Below, in pieces: positions 47,301 through 55,317 of a stretch of DNA of 64,000 nucleotides (the first letter of the stretch is position 1; each line of letters begins with the position of its first letter). The notes beneath the pieces are model-generated. The model had not been told where the DNA came from. It worked only from the letters and a program-made list of their open reading frames with translations, and searched no databases. The position numbers and the translations under genes are program-made. Source of the DNA: Maribacter sp. (lineage in GTDB: Bacteria; Bacteroidota; Bacteroidia; Flavobacteriales; Flavobacteriaceae); assembly GCA_011050675.1 (NCBI GenBank), contig DRFI01000020.1:1-64000 (forward strand). The letters run 5' to 3'.

Positions 47301-48138
47301 TAGGACACTTAACAGGGTGAGGAGTTATTACACCTATATTTTCAGACCCCCGATATGCCATACTCAACCCGCCATCTTTATGACCTAACCATACGTTTCC
47401 GAAATCATCTTGATATATTTTTTCTATTTCATTACTAGTGAAACTGTATTTAGAATAAAGATCATGTTCGTAATGTTCGATGTTTTCATTATGGATATTT
47501 TCACTATTCTTTCGAATAATAAATAAGCCATTATTTTGAGTAGCATACCAAATGCTACCATCATGGTCTCTCATTGACTCATTAATTGAAAGGTCAGGGA
47601 ATTTGGAGAGTAAAATGTTGTTAAGCGTACTCTTGTCATTTCTATAAGAATCAACATTCTCTTTTTTAACAAAGTGTTCATCTTCCAAATGATATGCTTC
47701 ATCGTCATTGATCTCAAGAATCAATTCGCCATTTTTAGTTAACCTGAATTCTCTTGGCTGTTCCTTTAAAGGATAGTTTTTAAACTTACCATCGCCCAAA
47801 TACCTACTAACAGATTTGTTGTCGGTTAAAAGCCACATAGTTCCAGCGTTATCTTTAATAAGTCTGGTAACTACATTACCGGCGATAGACGCAGAATCTT
47901 CCTGAATATGTTTAAATACTACAAAATCATGTCCATCATATAAATTCAGTCCATCCCATGTTGCAATCCATAATACCCCATCTGTATTGCTGATAATATC
48001 ATTTACCGAGTTATTGGACAAACCTTCATTGGTAGTCAAGGTTTTAAATTTTACTTTTTGACCAAAGACGGAAGAGCATATCAATGTCATTATTAAAAAC
48101 AACACTTGTCTAGGGGGACTAAAATTTATTGATATCAC
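44392..48138 (-). CDS. HTCS-like sensor-regulator with degenerate kinase and receiver
   Basis: 1248 residues. After a signal sequence (SSVFGQ) come Reg_prop propeller repeats of 'DGVLWIATWDGLNLYD' type (about 30-600), a Y_Y_Y domain, one membrane segment near 700 (GWFISLFLVSLFVGLSYLYF), a coiled coil, then a kinase-like part and a receiver-like part, and finally an AraC-type HTH (LAKMLFVSKIKGYRMFKEV ... CGFNDPKYFSRLFKKNIG). In the H-box the motif reads LSEFKEP, with Ser779 where His is expected. The receiver core reads LVVYNTPI, with Asn1044 in place of Asp. Ligand sensing may be direct, without phosphotransfer. It sits 173 bp from the SusC gene it probably controls. Confidence 0.88.
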   Translation of the reverse strand: MISINFSPPRQVLFLIMTLICSSVFGQKVKFKTLTTNEGLSNNSVNDIISNTDGVLWIATWDGLNLYDGHDFVVFKHIQEDSASIAGNVVTRLIKDNAGTMWLLTDNKSVSRYLGDGKFKNYPLKEQPREFRLTKNGELILEINDDEAYHLEDEHFVKKENVDSYRNDKSTLNNILLSKFPDLSINESMRDHDGSIWYATQNNGLFIIRKNSENIHNENIEHYEHDLYSKYSFTSNEIEKIYQDDFGNVWLGHKDGGLSMAYRGSENIGVITPHPVKCPNLPYETVRAITKDLNNNIWIGYYTQGLFNYDPATKSYLKHDLSILSGNEDWNRLRSLFTSSDGSVWAGTYAGVVRVKNGKKTFFNAADFENFPNNRNYSMFEDHEKQLWIACWGGLAKFDLEMGEFTTFNGQGKLDDLNIRKVFIYEDEAILSIEEGGVIILNSITGSISGINKKDGILSDNTYSAFKDGKTGYYWIASSEGISVFDKEKGLIKNIAENNGLPSHLVYSLTLHSDKVWVSTTKGIAAVDRNNYSVSSLNSDEGWQAAEFSEGSYYQDLYGYLYFGGINGLNYFSPMTIDFVKELPRLIVSVDDKRNFTGEITKDYSDNGLKFEVSSVSYTKNTDNKILYKLSGFDSNWHVFDESPVYYSNLPYGHYNLAIKNSLDSNDALAKTFNIIINKPFYLTGWFISLFLVSLFVGLSYLYFLRNRSIVQNRKILEQRIVGRTKIINDQKQNLEETNQKLDKKNKEVGRQKEELLNLYQQLKNEDFEIDKFKAFVLSEFKEPIIKIITSADQLENQSLLKKDISTHSGELLNLLMEWDYLGHIKEVGAINKSIINLKSTIKPLIENLKVQSSKSKLHLDYTLDLSDALVEMDVLRFKLLFKYLFNVIIKYALTNSSLKVVLENSEGMFFMNISSDSKIFKDNFFNIEHYSPYFRAVNTLVTAMNGQLNIDHEKALSLELQLPIKLIDTKGGGVEHVSWKHIGLDKKLPSNKNNILVFCEKNDFVPAKQLLEHPNNTLLFENAIDEALSAIKQVNLHGLVVYNTPINESLIQLCNAIKNDGSQTTLPLIYISEEIDYFLREQTIELGVDTIIQLPASKVFIQKKFSKLITSRREFLSDKSKQLLYNSSFSNDDKLLSSNEKSIKKAISIIHKNIGDHSFNVDKLAKMLFVSKIKGYRMFKEVLGQSPLDVIIDLRLQKAQYLLKNKALNITEVSRECGFNDPKYFSRLFKKNIGCSPKQFRERLEDA

Positions 48139-48324
48139 TTAACTTAAATTTTATCCTAAAATACAGAATTAATATAGGAAGTCTACAATCTAAACAATAG
48201 CTGTTTTCTGTATCTAGTTTTAAGAGTCAACTATCTTTGAAAACGATTTGTTTACAGAATAAAACCTTTTTCATTTATCCATATACTTAGTTCAATTTGT
48301 GCTTTTTCATAAAAATCAAAGCAT

Positions 48325-50622
48325 TTAATTTTCTCTAAATATTTTAAACACTAAGTCTTTGGTTAGTGGTTGCCCTTTAGCTTTTACTCGAATTTCATCA
48401 AAACTAAATCTAAAATCACAACCTGCTTTGTATTCACTGCAACCATAAGCTGTTTTTCCTTTTAGAATAGTCCCTTTGTTGCATTTCGGACAAGTATTAT
48501 CTTCAGAAGTACTTTTTACTTGAGCTTTACTTTTTTTAGGTTCTAGCTTGAGCTTGAAATTTTCATCAAACCTAATCAACCCTTCAACTGAAGCATCATT
48601 AATTTTAAAGCCTTTTAAATTTACCGTTGACCCTTTCTGAAACAGCCTAATAAATTGTTTTTCTGAAATGGTTTTACTTTCAAATTTAAATGGCATTACA
48701 AAATCGCAAGTCTTATTGAACTCCGAACAACCATAGGCTGTTTTCCCTTTACGTATAGTTCCTTCTTTACATTTAGGGCAATTCTCAGATGTTAACCCTT
48801 CAGATTTCTTAGTCGTTTTTTTCTTAGGTGTTGTAGCTGGTTTATTATTTACCGCCGAAATATTCGCCTTTTTAGTTTCACTTCGCACTTCGTAAACCAA
48901 ATGATCTACCATTTGCTTCATCTGCTTAATAAAACTACCTGCACTAAAGGTTCCTTTTTCAATATCTTTTAATTGCTTCTCCCATTTACCGGTTAGCTCG
49001 GCAGATTTTAGCATTTCATTTTGAATAGTATCAATCAATTGAATACCTGTAACCGTTGGGATTACTTGCTTTTTATTTCGCTTTATATATTTTCTTCGAA
49101 ACAATGTTTCAATAATATTGGCACGTGTAGAAGGTCGACCTATACCATTTTCTTTCATTATTTCACGAAGTTCGTCGTCATCAACCTGTTTTCCTGCCGT
49201 TTCCATTGCACGCAATAACGAGGCTTCTGTGTATTGATTTGGTGGCTTCGTTTGCTTTTCAATAAACGAAGGTTCGTGAGGTCCCTTTTCCCCTTTCTGG
49301 AAAGTCGGCAATATTCCGGGTTCTTTAGATGTATTATTCGGTGTTTCGAAAACAACTCGCCATCCTTTTTCTAAAATTTCTTTTCCTGTCGCCTTAAACT
49401 TTACTTTCTCTGCCTTACCAATTACAGTAGTGTTCGAAACTTTACAATCTGGATAAAAAACAGCTATAAATCGGCGTACAATTATATCGTAAACCTGCTG
49501 CTGGTTGTATTGTAAGTTTATTTGTTGACCAGTTGGTATAATAGCATGGTGATCCGTAACCTTACTGTCATCAAAAACCTTTTTAGTTTTCTTTAATTTC
49601 TTACCATGAAGAGGCTGCGTTAAACTATCATACTTAGTTAAGTTCTTTAGTATTCCTGGAACTTTTGGATATACATCATTAGGTAAAAAAGTGGTATCTA
49701 CTCTTGGGTAAGTAACTACTTTTTGCTCATATAATTTCTGAACTATCTTTAAAGTTTCGTCTGCACTGAAACCGAACTTTGTGTTACAATAGACTTGTAA
49801 ACCTGTTAAATCAAATAGCTTAGGTGCGTATTCATTACCTGCCTTTTTTGTAGTGGAAACAATTTCAAAATCATGCTCTTTTACGATAGAAGCTAATTTC
49901 TCTCCATCTTCCATTTTAAGAAAACGACCTTCTTCGTAGCTAAATAGCGTCTCGCGATAAAGCGTTTGTAATTCCCAATACGGCTGTGGTTTAAAATTTT
50001 CTATCTCCTTAAACCGGTTAACCAACATAGCCAATGTAGGTGTTTGCACACGACCAACAGATAACATTTGTTTGTAGCCACCATGTTTTAAAGTGTATAA
50101 TCGTGTTGCATTCATTCCTAAAAGCCAATCTCCAATAGCTCTAGAAAAACCTGCGTAATATAAATTGTCGTAATCTTCAGATGGTTTTAAGTTTTTGAAA
50201 CCTTCTTTTATGGCTTCGGTTGTAAGTGAAGAAATCCAAAGTCTTTCAACTTTCCCTTTATAATTGGCTTGATTTAATACCCAACGCTGTATCAACTCTC
50301 CTTCTTGGCCAGCATCCCCGCAGTTTATAACGACATCAGCTTTATCGAATAATTGCTTAATAATTTTAAACTGTTTCTTTATGCCAGAATCTTTAGAAAC
50401 TTTAGTTTCAAAGCGTTCTGGCAGCATTGGTAAATTGTTTAAATCCCAACTTTTCCAATGTGGCTTGTAATCGTTTGGCTCTTTTAATGTACAAAGATGT
50501 CCAAAAGTATACGTTACCGCATAACCATTGCCTTCATAATAGCCGTCACGTTTGGTATTAGCCCCTAGAACGGAAGCAATTTCTCTTGCTACAGATGGTT
50601 TTTCAGCAATACAGACTTTCAT
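48325..50622 (-). CDS. topB: DNA topoisomerase III (type IA)
   Basis: 765 residues. The N-terminal Toprim domain (KVCIAEKPSVAREIASVLG ... CGDAGQEGELIQRW) and the catalytic core with the active Tyr in VVTYPRVDTTFL (near 310) are intact. SVGRVQTPTLAMLV and ENGIGRPSTRANIIETL are further signature stretches. The C-terminus has two copies of a four-Cys zinc ribbon, CPKC...GCSEFNKTC near 625 and CPKC...GCSEYKAGC near 720. The enzyme passes single strands to decatenate DNA. It stands alone with no mobile-element genes nearby, so it is probably the chromosomal copy. Confidence 0.94.
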   Translation of the reverse strand: MKVCIAEKPSVAREIASVLGANTKRDGYYEGNGYAVTYTFGHLCTLKEPNDYKPHWKSWDLNNLPMLPERFETKVSKDSGIKKQFKIIKQLFDKADVVINCGDAGQEGELIQRWVLNQANYKGKVERLWISSLTTEAIKEGFKNLKPSEDYDNLYYAGFSRAIGDWLLGMNATRLYTLKHGGYKQMLSVGRVQTPTLAMLVNRFKEIENFKPQPYWELQTLYRETLFSYEEGRFLKMEDGEKLASIVKEHDFEIVSTTKKAGNEYAPKLFDLTGLQVYCNTKFGFSADETLKIVQKLYEQKVVTYPRVDTTFLPNDVYPKVPGILKNLTKYDSLTQPLHGKKLKKTKKVFDDSKVTDHHAIIPTGQQINLQYNQQQVYDIIVRRFIAVFYPDCKVSNTTVIGKAEKVKFKATGKEILEKGWRVVFETPNNTSKEPGILPTFQKGEKGPHEPSFIEKQTKPPNQYTEASLLRAMETAGKQVDDDELREIMKENGIGRPSTRANIIETLFRRKYIKRNKKQVIPTVTGIQLIDTIQNEMLKSAELTGKWEKQLKDIEKGTFSAGSFIKQMKQMVDHLVYEVRSETKKANISAVNNKPATTPKKKTTKKSEGLTSENCPKCKEGTIRKGKTAYGCSEFNKTCDFVMPFKFESKTISEKQFIRLFQKGSTVNLKGFKINDASVEGLIRFDENFKLKLEPKKSKAQVKSTSEDNTCPKCNKGTILKGKTAYGCSEYKAGCDFRFSFDEIRVKAKGQPLTKDLVFKIFREN

Positions 50623-50844
50623 TTTATGAATTGAAAACTAACTATTAGCTTAATTTTTTTATTTGAACAGATATAGATATTGTTTGCATTAGCCCATTGC
50701 TAATACAAACACCGTAAAAATACAGTTCTGAAGATTTCGATTTAGTTTATTTAGCAAAAAATAATTAAGATGCTAAAGAGCATCCGCAAGACACCCTTAA
50801 CAAATAGTGCTATGGTTTCTTACTTTCTGGGTATATCTATTAAT

Positions 50845-51285
50845 CTAATACGTTAAAGTATTGTATCCATTAGCTTGTAATTGAAGTACCCGTACCGAAG
50901 CTGTTGGGGTTACAGTGAGACCATCAAAAAGCGTCTCTTCGGCTACACCTAATTTTTCCATGGCAACACTACATACGCTTACCTTGACCTTTCCTTTATA
51001 TTTTTGAAAAAACTCTTCTAATTCAGAATCTTTGACCAACTGTGTCACCACCTTTCCTTTTACCACAATTTCGTAATCCTCTATTAAGACACCATTTTCA
51101 ATAAGTAAATCGTACATACTTAACACTCCCCTAAAATGCTTTTCTGTAGTAAGTACAAAAGCATACTTAGGTGTTTTTTGTAAATCTGTAACTGCTTGTT
51201 GATCTAATTTTTTCTGCCCTTGAACTTCTGCAGAAGCAGTAATCATTACCATAATGACTAAAAGTGTTCGAAAAATATTGTTCAT
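50845..51285 (-). CDS. DsrE/DsrF-like exported small protein
   Basis: 146 residues with a leader ending SAEVQG. The core has DsrE-like alternation of strands and helices: KYAFVLTTEKHF, YEIVVKGKVVTQLV, VKVSVCSVAMEKLGV with a single Cys near 106, and a C-terminal RVLQLQANGYNTLTY as in periplasmic DsrE-family proteins. Members bind or relay sulfur or act as redox accessories; the role of exported forms is unknown. It stands alone downstream of a 317-bp gap. Confidence 0.8.
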   Translation of the reverse strand: MNNIFRTLLVIMVMITASAEVQGQKKLDQQAVTDLQKTPKYAFVLTTEKHFRGVLSMYDLLIENGVLIEDYEIVVKGKVVTQLVKDSELEEFFQKYKGKVKVSVCSVAMEKLGVAEETLFDGLTVTPTASVRVLQLQANGYNTLTY

Positions 51286-51602
51286 GACTTCTATTTTAAA
51301 GTGTATAATTTAAATAAAAATACAGAATTAAAATGCCATTTCTAATTTACACTTTGTGAAAAACTAGAACTCCATTTAATTCACTAACACTGTAATGCAA
51401 AATGACTATTGAGCAAATAAGAAAAAGACCAAAAATACCTGTATAAAAAGAGAAGTAGCATCTAGATTCATTGACCAAAAATTCTTTAAAACAACACCCA
51501 ATACTATGAATGTATTAGCATCTATTCTACTAAAAAAAACAAGAAATCAATTAAAATTATACAATTAACACCTTTCCATAATACTTAAAATAAGTTTGTT
51601 AA
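51286..51602. other. Intergenic region between DsrE-like and BLUF genes
   Basis: 317 bp without a supported gene. It should contain the promoter of the leftward DsrE-like gene and the end of the leftward BLUF transcript. I see no clear terminator hairpin, promoter box or repeat. Confidence 0.4.
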
Positions 51603-52049
51603 CTAACTAAAATTCTCATGCCCTAATTTATTAAGTAGATTTTTCGCTGCCAGCCAAAACCTTTTAGAAGTTGGATTGGGAATAACCGACATTTCAGGAA
51701 TTTCAAATTCCGGACTAACCATTAATTTAATATATTGAAAAGCTTCATTTGGAAGATCGTCTGACAGGTAAGCCATGCTCCAAGTATCGAATTCTCTAGA
51801 ATATATATTGCCTTTAGAAAGTAGAATCACCTCATAATGACGCGGATCTATTCTAATTTTTTCAAATAACGCCAAAATTATTTCAGCTTCACCTTCCAAA
51901 TATTGTATAAAAAAACCTTCATGATATATCAGACAACCGGTTATATCATACTTACTATTGAAATCTCTTGACTCATTTAAAATATCATCAACTTGCGCGG
52001 ACGAAATGGTATTGGCTGTGGATCTATACACAAGATTGTACATATACAT
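51603..52049 (-). CDS. Stand-alone BLUF-domain blue-light sensor
   Basis: 148 residues made of one BLUF domain plus a C-terminal helical cap. All the flavin-site residues appear: Tyr8 in LVYRSTA, Asn31, Gln49 in FFIQYLEG, and Trp90 and Met92 in TWSMAY. The protein should bind FAD and shift its hydrogen bonding on blue-light absorption. With no output domain fused, it must signal through a partner protein. It diverges from the small lipoprotein gene at 52278 across 228 bp. The start at the second Met (residue 3) is an alternative. Confidence 0.93.
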   Translation of the reverse strand: MYMYNLVYRSTANTISSAQVDDILNESRDFNSKYDITGCLIYHEGFFIQYLEGEAEIILALFEKIRIDPRHYEVILLSKGNIYSREFDTWSMAYLSDDLPNEAFQYIKLMVSPEFEIPEMSVIPNPTSKRFWLAAKNLLNKLGHENFS

Positions 52050-52277
52050 CTAAGAATTAGCAACTGTTGAATAAAATCATAATTTACCAACTTTCAACGA
52101 ATAACACCTCCTTAAAACGTATTATTTTTCCTACACACTTATTTTAATAATTGCATTTCATTTAAAATGATTATAAAATCCAACAATTCAATCTGACGGG
52201 TTAATTTTAAATTTAATAGCGACTATTGAAACCCATTTTTAAATATAATTTCCAACGGAATTTTAAACTTAGAAATT

Positions 52278-52742
52278 ATGAAAAATAAAATATTAGCAAC
52301 TTTAGCACTTACGGTAGTTTTAGCCTCTTGCTCAGGCACTAAAAAAACAACTTCAAATAATACCAAAGACAATACTGTCGTTTCCGTAGAAAAGGAAAAT
52401 ACTCAAAATAGCGAAACAACTTCACAAGTACCTGAAACTTCTACACTACCCAATATTGCAGTACAAGCAAGTGGTTCTACAGGAGCTATGAGTAATAGTA
52501 TGGCAAAGCTTAAAGGAAAAAGTATTGATAAAGAAGCCAATCAAATGTATACAGCTCTTGAAATGAGCGAAGAACAAATTACCACATATAATTCGGCAAT
52601 GAATCAATTTAAAACTAGACAAGCTAATATGCCAAGTGGTGAGATGTTAGGTAGTATCGAAAGTGAACGAACACGACAATTAGAAAGTATTTTATCTAGC
52701 GCTCAATTTGCTAAATACGAAAAATGGCAAGCAGATAATTAA
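52278..52742 (+). CDS. Small lipoprotein of unknown function
   Basis: 154 residues with lipobox VLASC followed by a Ser/Thr/Asn-rich linker (about 20-70), then a helical C-terminal part (EMSEEQITTYNSAMNQFKTR and ESERTRQLESILSSAQFAKY). The last pattern resembles the helical-repeat ends of periplasmic proteins of the Spy/CpxP or LTXXQ type, where a 'L...Q...Y' helix closes the fold. No catalytic residues. Expected location: inner face of the outer membrane. Confidence 0.75.
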   Translation: MKNKILATLALTVVLASCSGTKKTTSNNTKDNTVVSVEKENTQNSETTSQVPETSTLPNIAVQASGSTGAMSNSMAKLKGKSIDKEANQMYTALEMSEEQITTYNSAMNQFKTRQANMPSGEMLGSIESERTRQLESILSSAQFAKYEKWQADN

Positions 52743-52875
52743 TAGAAACGCATTTTAGACCTAGCTCTAAAACTTATGGTTTAATTACTTATCGAATCAA
52801 TTCTAAAAGGTATTCAACTAACATACCGCTAATACCTCTTGTACTTTTACGGTATAATATTTAAAGAACATAACA

Positions 52876-53385
52876 ATGATAAAACCCACATCTCAAGTAC
52901 CTGAATTAAAATTACCCCTGATAAACGATACACAATGGAGTTTATATGATCAAGACAGTACTTCATTTACCATGCTAGTTTTCTATCGTGGTCTGCACTG
53001 CCCTGTTTGTAGAAAATATTTAGAATCTTTAACCAAAAAACTAAAAGATTTTAGTGGTCGAGGAGTTCACTTAATAGCTATTAGTAGTGACAGCGAAGAA
53101 AGGGCGAAAAAAGCTGGGGAAGAATGGAATATTCCTGAACTTCCTGTTGGATATAATTTACCTATTGAAACTGCAAGAGAATGGGGATTATACGTATCTA
53201 AAAAAACGTCTGAAAAAGAACCAGATATATTTTCAGAACCCGGATTATTCTTGATTAGACCTGATAATACGCTTTATGCCAGCTCAATTCAAACTATGCC
53301 TTTTGCAAGACCAGATTGGGACGATATTTTAAATGCTATTGATTATGTAACTAAAAATGATTACCCTGCTAGAGGCGGTGAGTAA
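52876..53385 (+). CDS. Peroxiredoxin-like (AhpC/TSA) protein
   Basis: 169 residues, no leader, so cytosolic. A thioredoxin-fold start with FYRGLHCPVCRKYL gives a CxxC at Cys42 and Cys45. ELPVGYNLPIETAREWGLYVS and PGLFLIRPDNTLYASSIQT complete the redoxin pattern. It probably reduces peroxides or disulfides. It lies 133 bp after the small lipoprotein gene and ends before a strong hairpin. Confidence 0.88.
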   Translation: MIKPTSQVPELKLPLINDTQWSLYDQDSTSFTMLVFYRGLHCPVCRKYLESLTKKLKDFSGRGVHLIAISSDSEERAKKAGEEWNIPELPVGYNLPIETAREWGLYVSKKTSEKEPDIFSEPGLFLIRPDNTLYASSIQTMPFARPDWDDILNAIDYVTKNDYPARGGE

Positions 53386-53420
53386 TCTAACATTTACTCA
53401 AAATATCAGATTAAAACCAA

Positions 53421-53460
53421 AAAAAGTGATTTGTTCATATCTTTGAACAAATCACTTTTT
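53421..53460. terminator. Strong bidirectional terminator
   Basis: A perfect 17-bp inverted repeat (53421-53437 and 53444-53460) around a 6-nt loop, with AAAAA at its left edge and TTTTT at its right. It lies between the convergent peroxiredoxin-like and RraA-like genes and should stop both transcripts. It separates the housekeeping segment from the alginate locus. Confidence 0.93.
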
Positions 53461-53495
53461 TATATTATACTTACTTTTTAACTAGAGCAGATAAT

Positions 53496-54212
53496 TTAAT
53501 TTTTATCTGACTTCCATTTTTCGAACATTAATCTTATTTCTTCATCTACCATTGGGTATAAGCCTATAATCGCTTTACCGCCCTGTACTTTTTCGAGAAC
53601 AAAATCTTCATATAAAGTCATTTGAATACATTCATCTGCAACCTCATCTGCCAAATGTGCCGGTATTACCATTACCCCATCATCATCACCAATTATTACA
53701 TCTCCTGGAAAAACGGCTACATCTCCGCAACCAATTGGATCATTAATTGCAATTGCTTGATGCAATGTAAGATTAGTAGGTGCGGTAGGTCTATTATGAT
53801 AGGATGAAAAATCTAAATCAGCTATTTCTGCAGAATCCCGAAAACCACCATCTGTAATAATACCAGATGCTCCACGTACCATTAAACGTGTAACTAAGAT
53901 TGATCCTGCCGAGGCTGCTCTTGCATTTTGGCGACTGTCAATAACCAATACAGCTCCTTCTGGGCATTCTTCTACAGCTACTCTCTGTAAATGCTTAGGG
54001 TCCCTAAAAACGTCTATTGGATTTAAATCTTCTCTAGCAGGTATGTAGCGCAATGTATAAGCCTCACCCACCATTGTAGGCCTTCCCAATTTCAATGGTT
54101 TTACATTCTGTATGAATTGATTTTTTAATCCTTTTTTAAAAAGGCATGTAGCAACAGTTGCCGTACTTACTTTTTTTAATTTTTCTTTGGTAGAAGTTGA
54201 TAATTTAGTCAT
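53496..54212 (-). CDS. RraA-family protein (HMG/ketoacid aldolase-like)
   Basis: 238 residues. The family marks are KVSTATVATCLFKKG at the start, VIDSRQNARAASAGSILVTR near 95, GIITDGGFRDSAEI near 125 with the metal/substrate Arg-Asp, and a closing VIIGDDDGVMVIPAHLADEV. RraA relatives include RNase E regulators and metal-dependent aldolases that cleave hydroxy-keto acids to pyruvate. Next to alginate lyases an aldolase-like action on a keto-uronate is more plausible than RNase control. A start at 54278 would run 44 bp into the upstream gene; the one at 54212 leaves 22 bp. Confidence 0.86.
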   Translation of the reverse strand: MTKLSTSTKEKLKKVSTATVATCLFKKGLKNQFIQNVKPLKLGRPTMVGEAYTLRYIPAREDLNPIDVFRDPKHLQRVAVEECPEGAVLVIDSRQNARAASAGSILVTRLMVRGASGIITDGGFRDSAEIADLDFSSYHNRPTAPTNLTLHQAIAINDPIGCGDVAVFPGDVIIGDDDGVMVIPAHLADEVADECIQMTLYEDFVLEKVQGGKAIIGLYPMVDEEIRLMFEKWKSDKN

Positions 54213-54234
54213 GATATCTTTTCTATAGTTTATC

Positions 54235-55203
54235 TTATTCCGCTCTTTGCCATGCTTCTTTAATGAAAAGCAAATCATGTTTCATTTTGGCAAAAATCTC
54301 CTTTTTATCCATGGTAATTTCTGTTGCTCCATGTTCTGCCCCACCAAGGTCATATTCTAAGTGTAACGATATTGGCACATTGATTTTATATTTTTTAAGT
54401 AGCGAAAAATACTTATCAAACTCAACCACGCCTTCACCTAACGGAGTATTAATAGGTTCGTATTTTCCATTTTTATAACCCCACTTAAAATCTTTTATAA
54501 CTATCGATTTGATAAGTGGCTCTATACGACGTAAATCTAATTCCCAACTTTTTCCACCTTCTACTACAGCATGCCGAATATCATATTGACATCCCATATA
54601 ACTATCATCTGCCTTTGATAAAATTGTAGGCAAATCCCAAATAGGTGCTCCAACATGATTACCGGCATGGTTTTGATAACAACCGATTAATCCTAGTTTT
54701 TTATTCACCTCCCCAAGTTCTGCTGCTTGCTCTGCGAAAATAGCCTGACTCTCTACTATTGATATATCTTCTGGGTAAGTTAGCCAACCTGTGCGGTAGT
54801 GACTGAAACCTGTTTTACTTGCCGCCCCTAGAACGCTCTGTTCAGTTTCATTAGAAACATCCCAAACGTTTGTCGTCAACATTTGTGGTTTTAGCCCATA
54901 CTTCTTCATTGCTTCTACTGCCTTTGGCAAATCTTCTGTCACTTTCTCTGGTAGCACATGACCTTTTGGGCGAACGGTTAAATCCAGCCCATTAAAACCA
55001 ATATCAGCAGCGGCGGCACACATTTCATTATAATCTAAAAATTGTAGATGCTTAGAGAATAAATTCACCTCGATATCATTTTCAAAAACTACAGAAGATG
55101 CCAAAAGAGGACTACTTATTTGCAGTAATGATATGCCCGCCAATGCAGTAGCAGATTTCTTTGTAAAGTCTCTCCTCGATATCCCTTTATTCTCATTTCT
55201 CAT
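54235..55203 (-). CDS. Sugar phosphate isomerase/epimerase-like TIM barrel, Tat-exported
   Basis: 322 residues. The leader ISRRDFTKKSATALAG is a textbook twin-arginine motif. The body is a xylose-isomerase-like barrel: FNGLDLTVRPKGHVLPEKV near 70, GCYQNHAGNHVGAP near 178, QYDIRHAVVEGG near 205, VIKDFKWGYK near 235 and SLHLEYDLGGAEHG near 282 supply Glu, Asp and His for a metal site. Export suggests isomerisation of free sugar or uronate in the periplasm. It is the first gene of a leftward pair with the RraA-like gene, diverging from the alginate lyases. Confidence 0.87.
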   Translation of the reverse strand: MRNENKGISRRDFTKKSATALAGISLLQISSPLLASSVVFENDIEVNLFSKHLQFLDYNEMCAAAADIGFNGLDLTVRPKGHVLPEKVTEDLPKAVEAMKKYGLKPQMLTTNVWDVSNETEQSVLGAASKTGFSHYRTGWLTYPEDISIVESQAIFAEQAAELGEVNKKLGLIGCYQNHAGNHVGAPIWDLPTILSKADDSYMGCQYDIRHAVVEGGKSWELDLRRIEPLIKSIVIKDFKWGYKNGKYEPINTPLGEGVVEFDKYFSLLKKYKINVPISLHLEYDLGGAEHGATEITMDKKEIFAKMKHDLLFIKEAWQRAE

Positions 55204-55249
55204 TTTAACGAACTTAAAATTGTTTTAAAGGTAGATTTTATGTTAAAAA

Positions 55250-55280
55250 TTTGGATGTCTTACAAATATATGTATTTTTG
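55250..55280 (+). promoter_or_regulatory. Promoter of the alginate lyase operon
   Basis: TTTG (55250-55253) and TATTTTTG (55273-55280) are separated by 19 bp, an exact match to the Flavobacteriia TTG-N17-23-TAnnTTTG promoter. Transcription would begin about 55287, some 30 bp upstream of the ATG at 55318. This rules out the longer reading frame that opens at 55240, upstream of the promoter. Confidence 0.7.
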
Positions 55281-55289
55281 GTCAACCAA
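55263..55289 (-). promoter_or_regulatory. Divergent promoter of the isomerase/RraA genes
   Basis: On the - strand TATATTTG (55270-55263) fits TAnnTTTG, with TTG (55289-55287) 16 bp upstream, one base short of the usual spacing. It interleaves with the opposite promoter, so the two likely compete or share control. Confidence 0.45.
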
Positions 55290-55301
55290 ACTGGTTAACC
55301 A
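55279..55301. promoter_or_regulatory. Double palindromic operator in the alginate control region
   Basis: TGGTCAACCA (55279-55288) and the perfect palindrome TGGTTAACCA (55292-55301) stand 13 bp apart, centre to centre, on the edge of the + promoter's -7 box and across the - promoter's -33. A GntR/FadR-type repressor would fit the TGGT...ACCA form; no such gene is in the window. Confidence 0.6.
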
Positions 55302-55317
55302 ATATTATCAAGTTCAA

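Noticed and set aside
48325-50622. Topoisomerase III as a marker of an integrated conjugative element.
   Set aside because: No transfer, mobilisation or integrase genes lie near it, and chromosomal copies are normal in this group.
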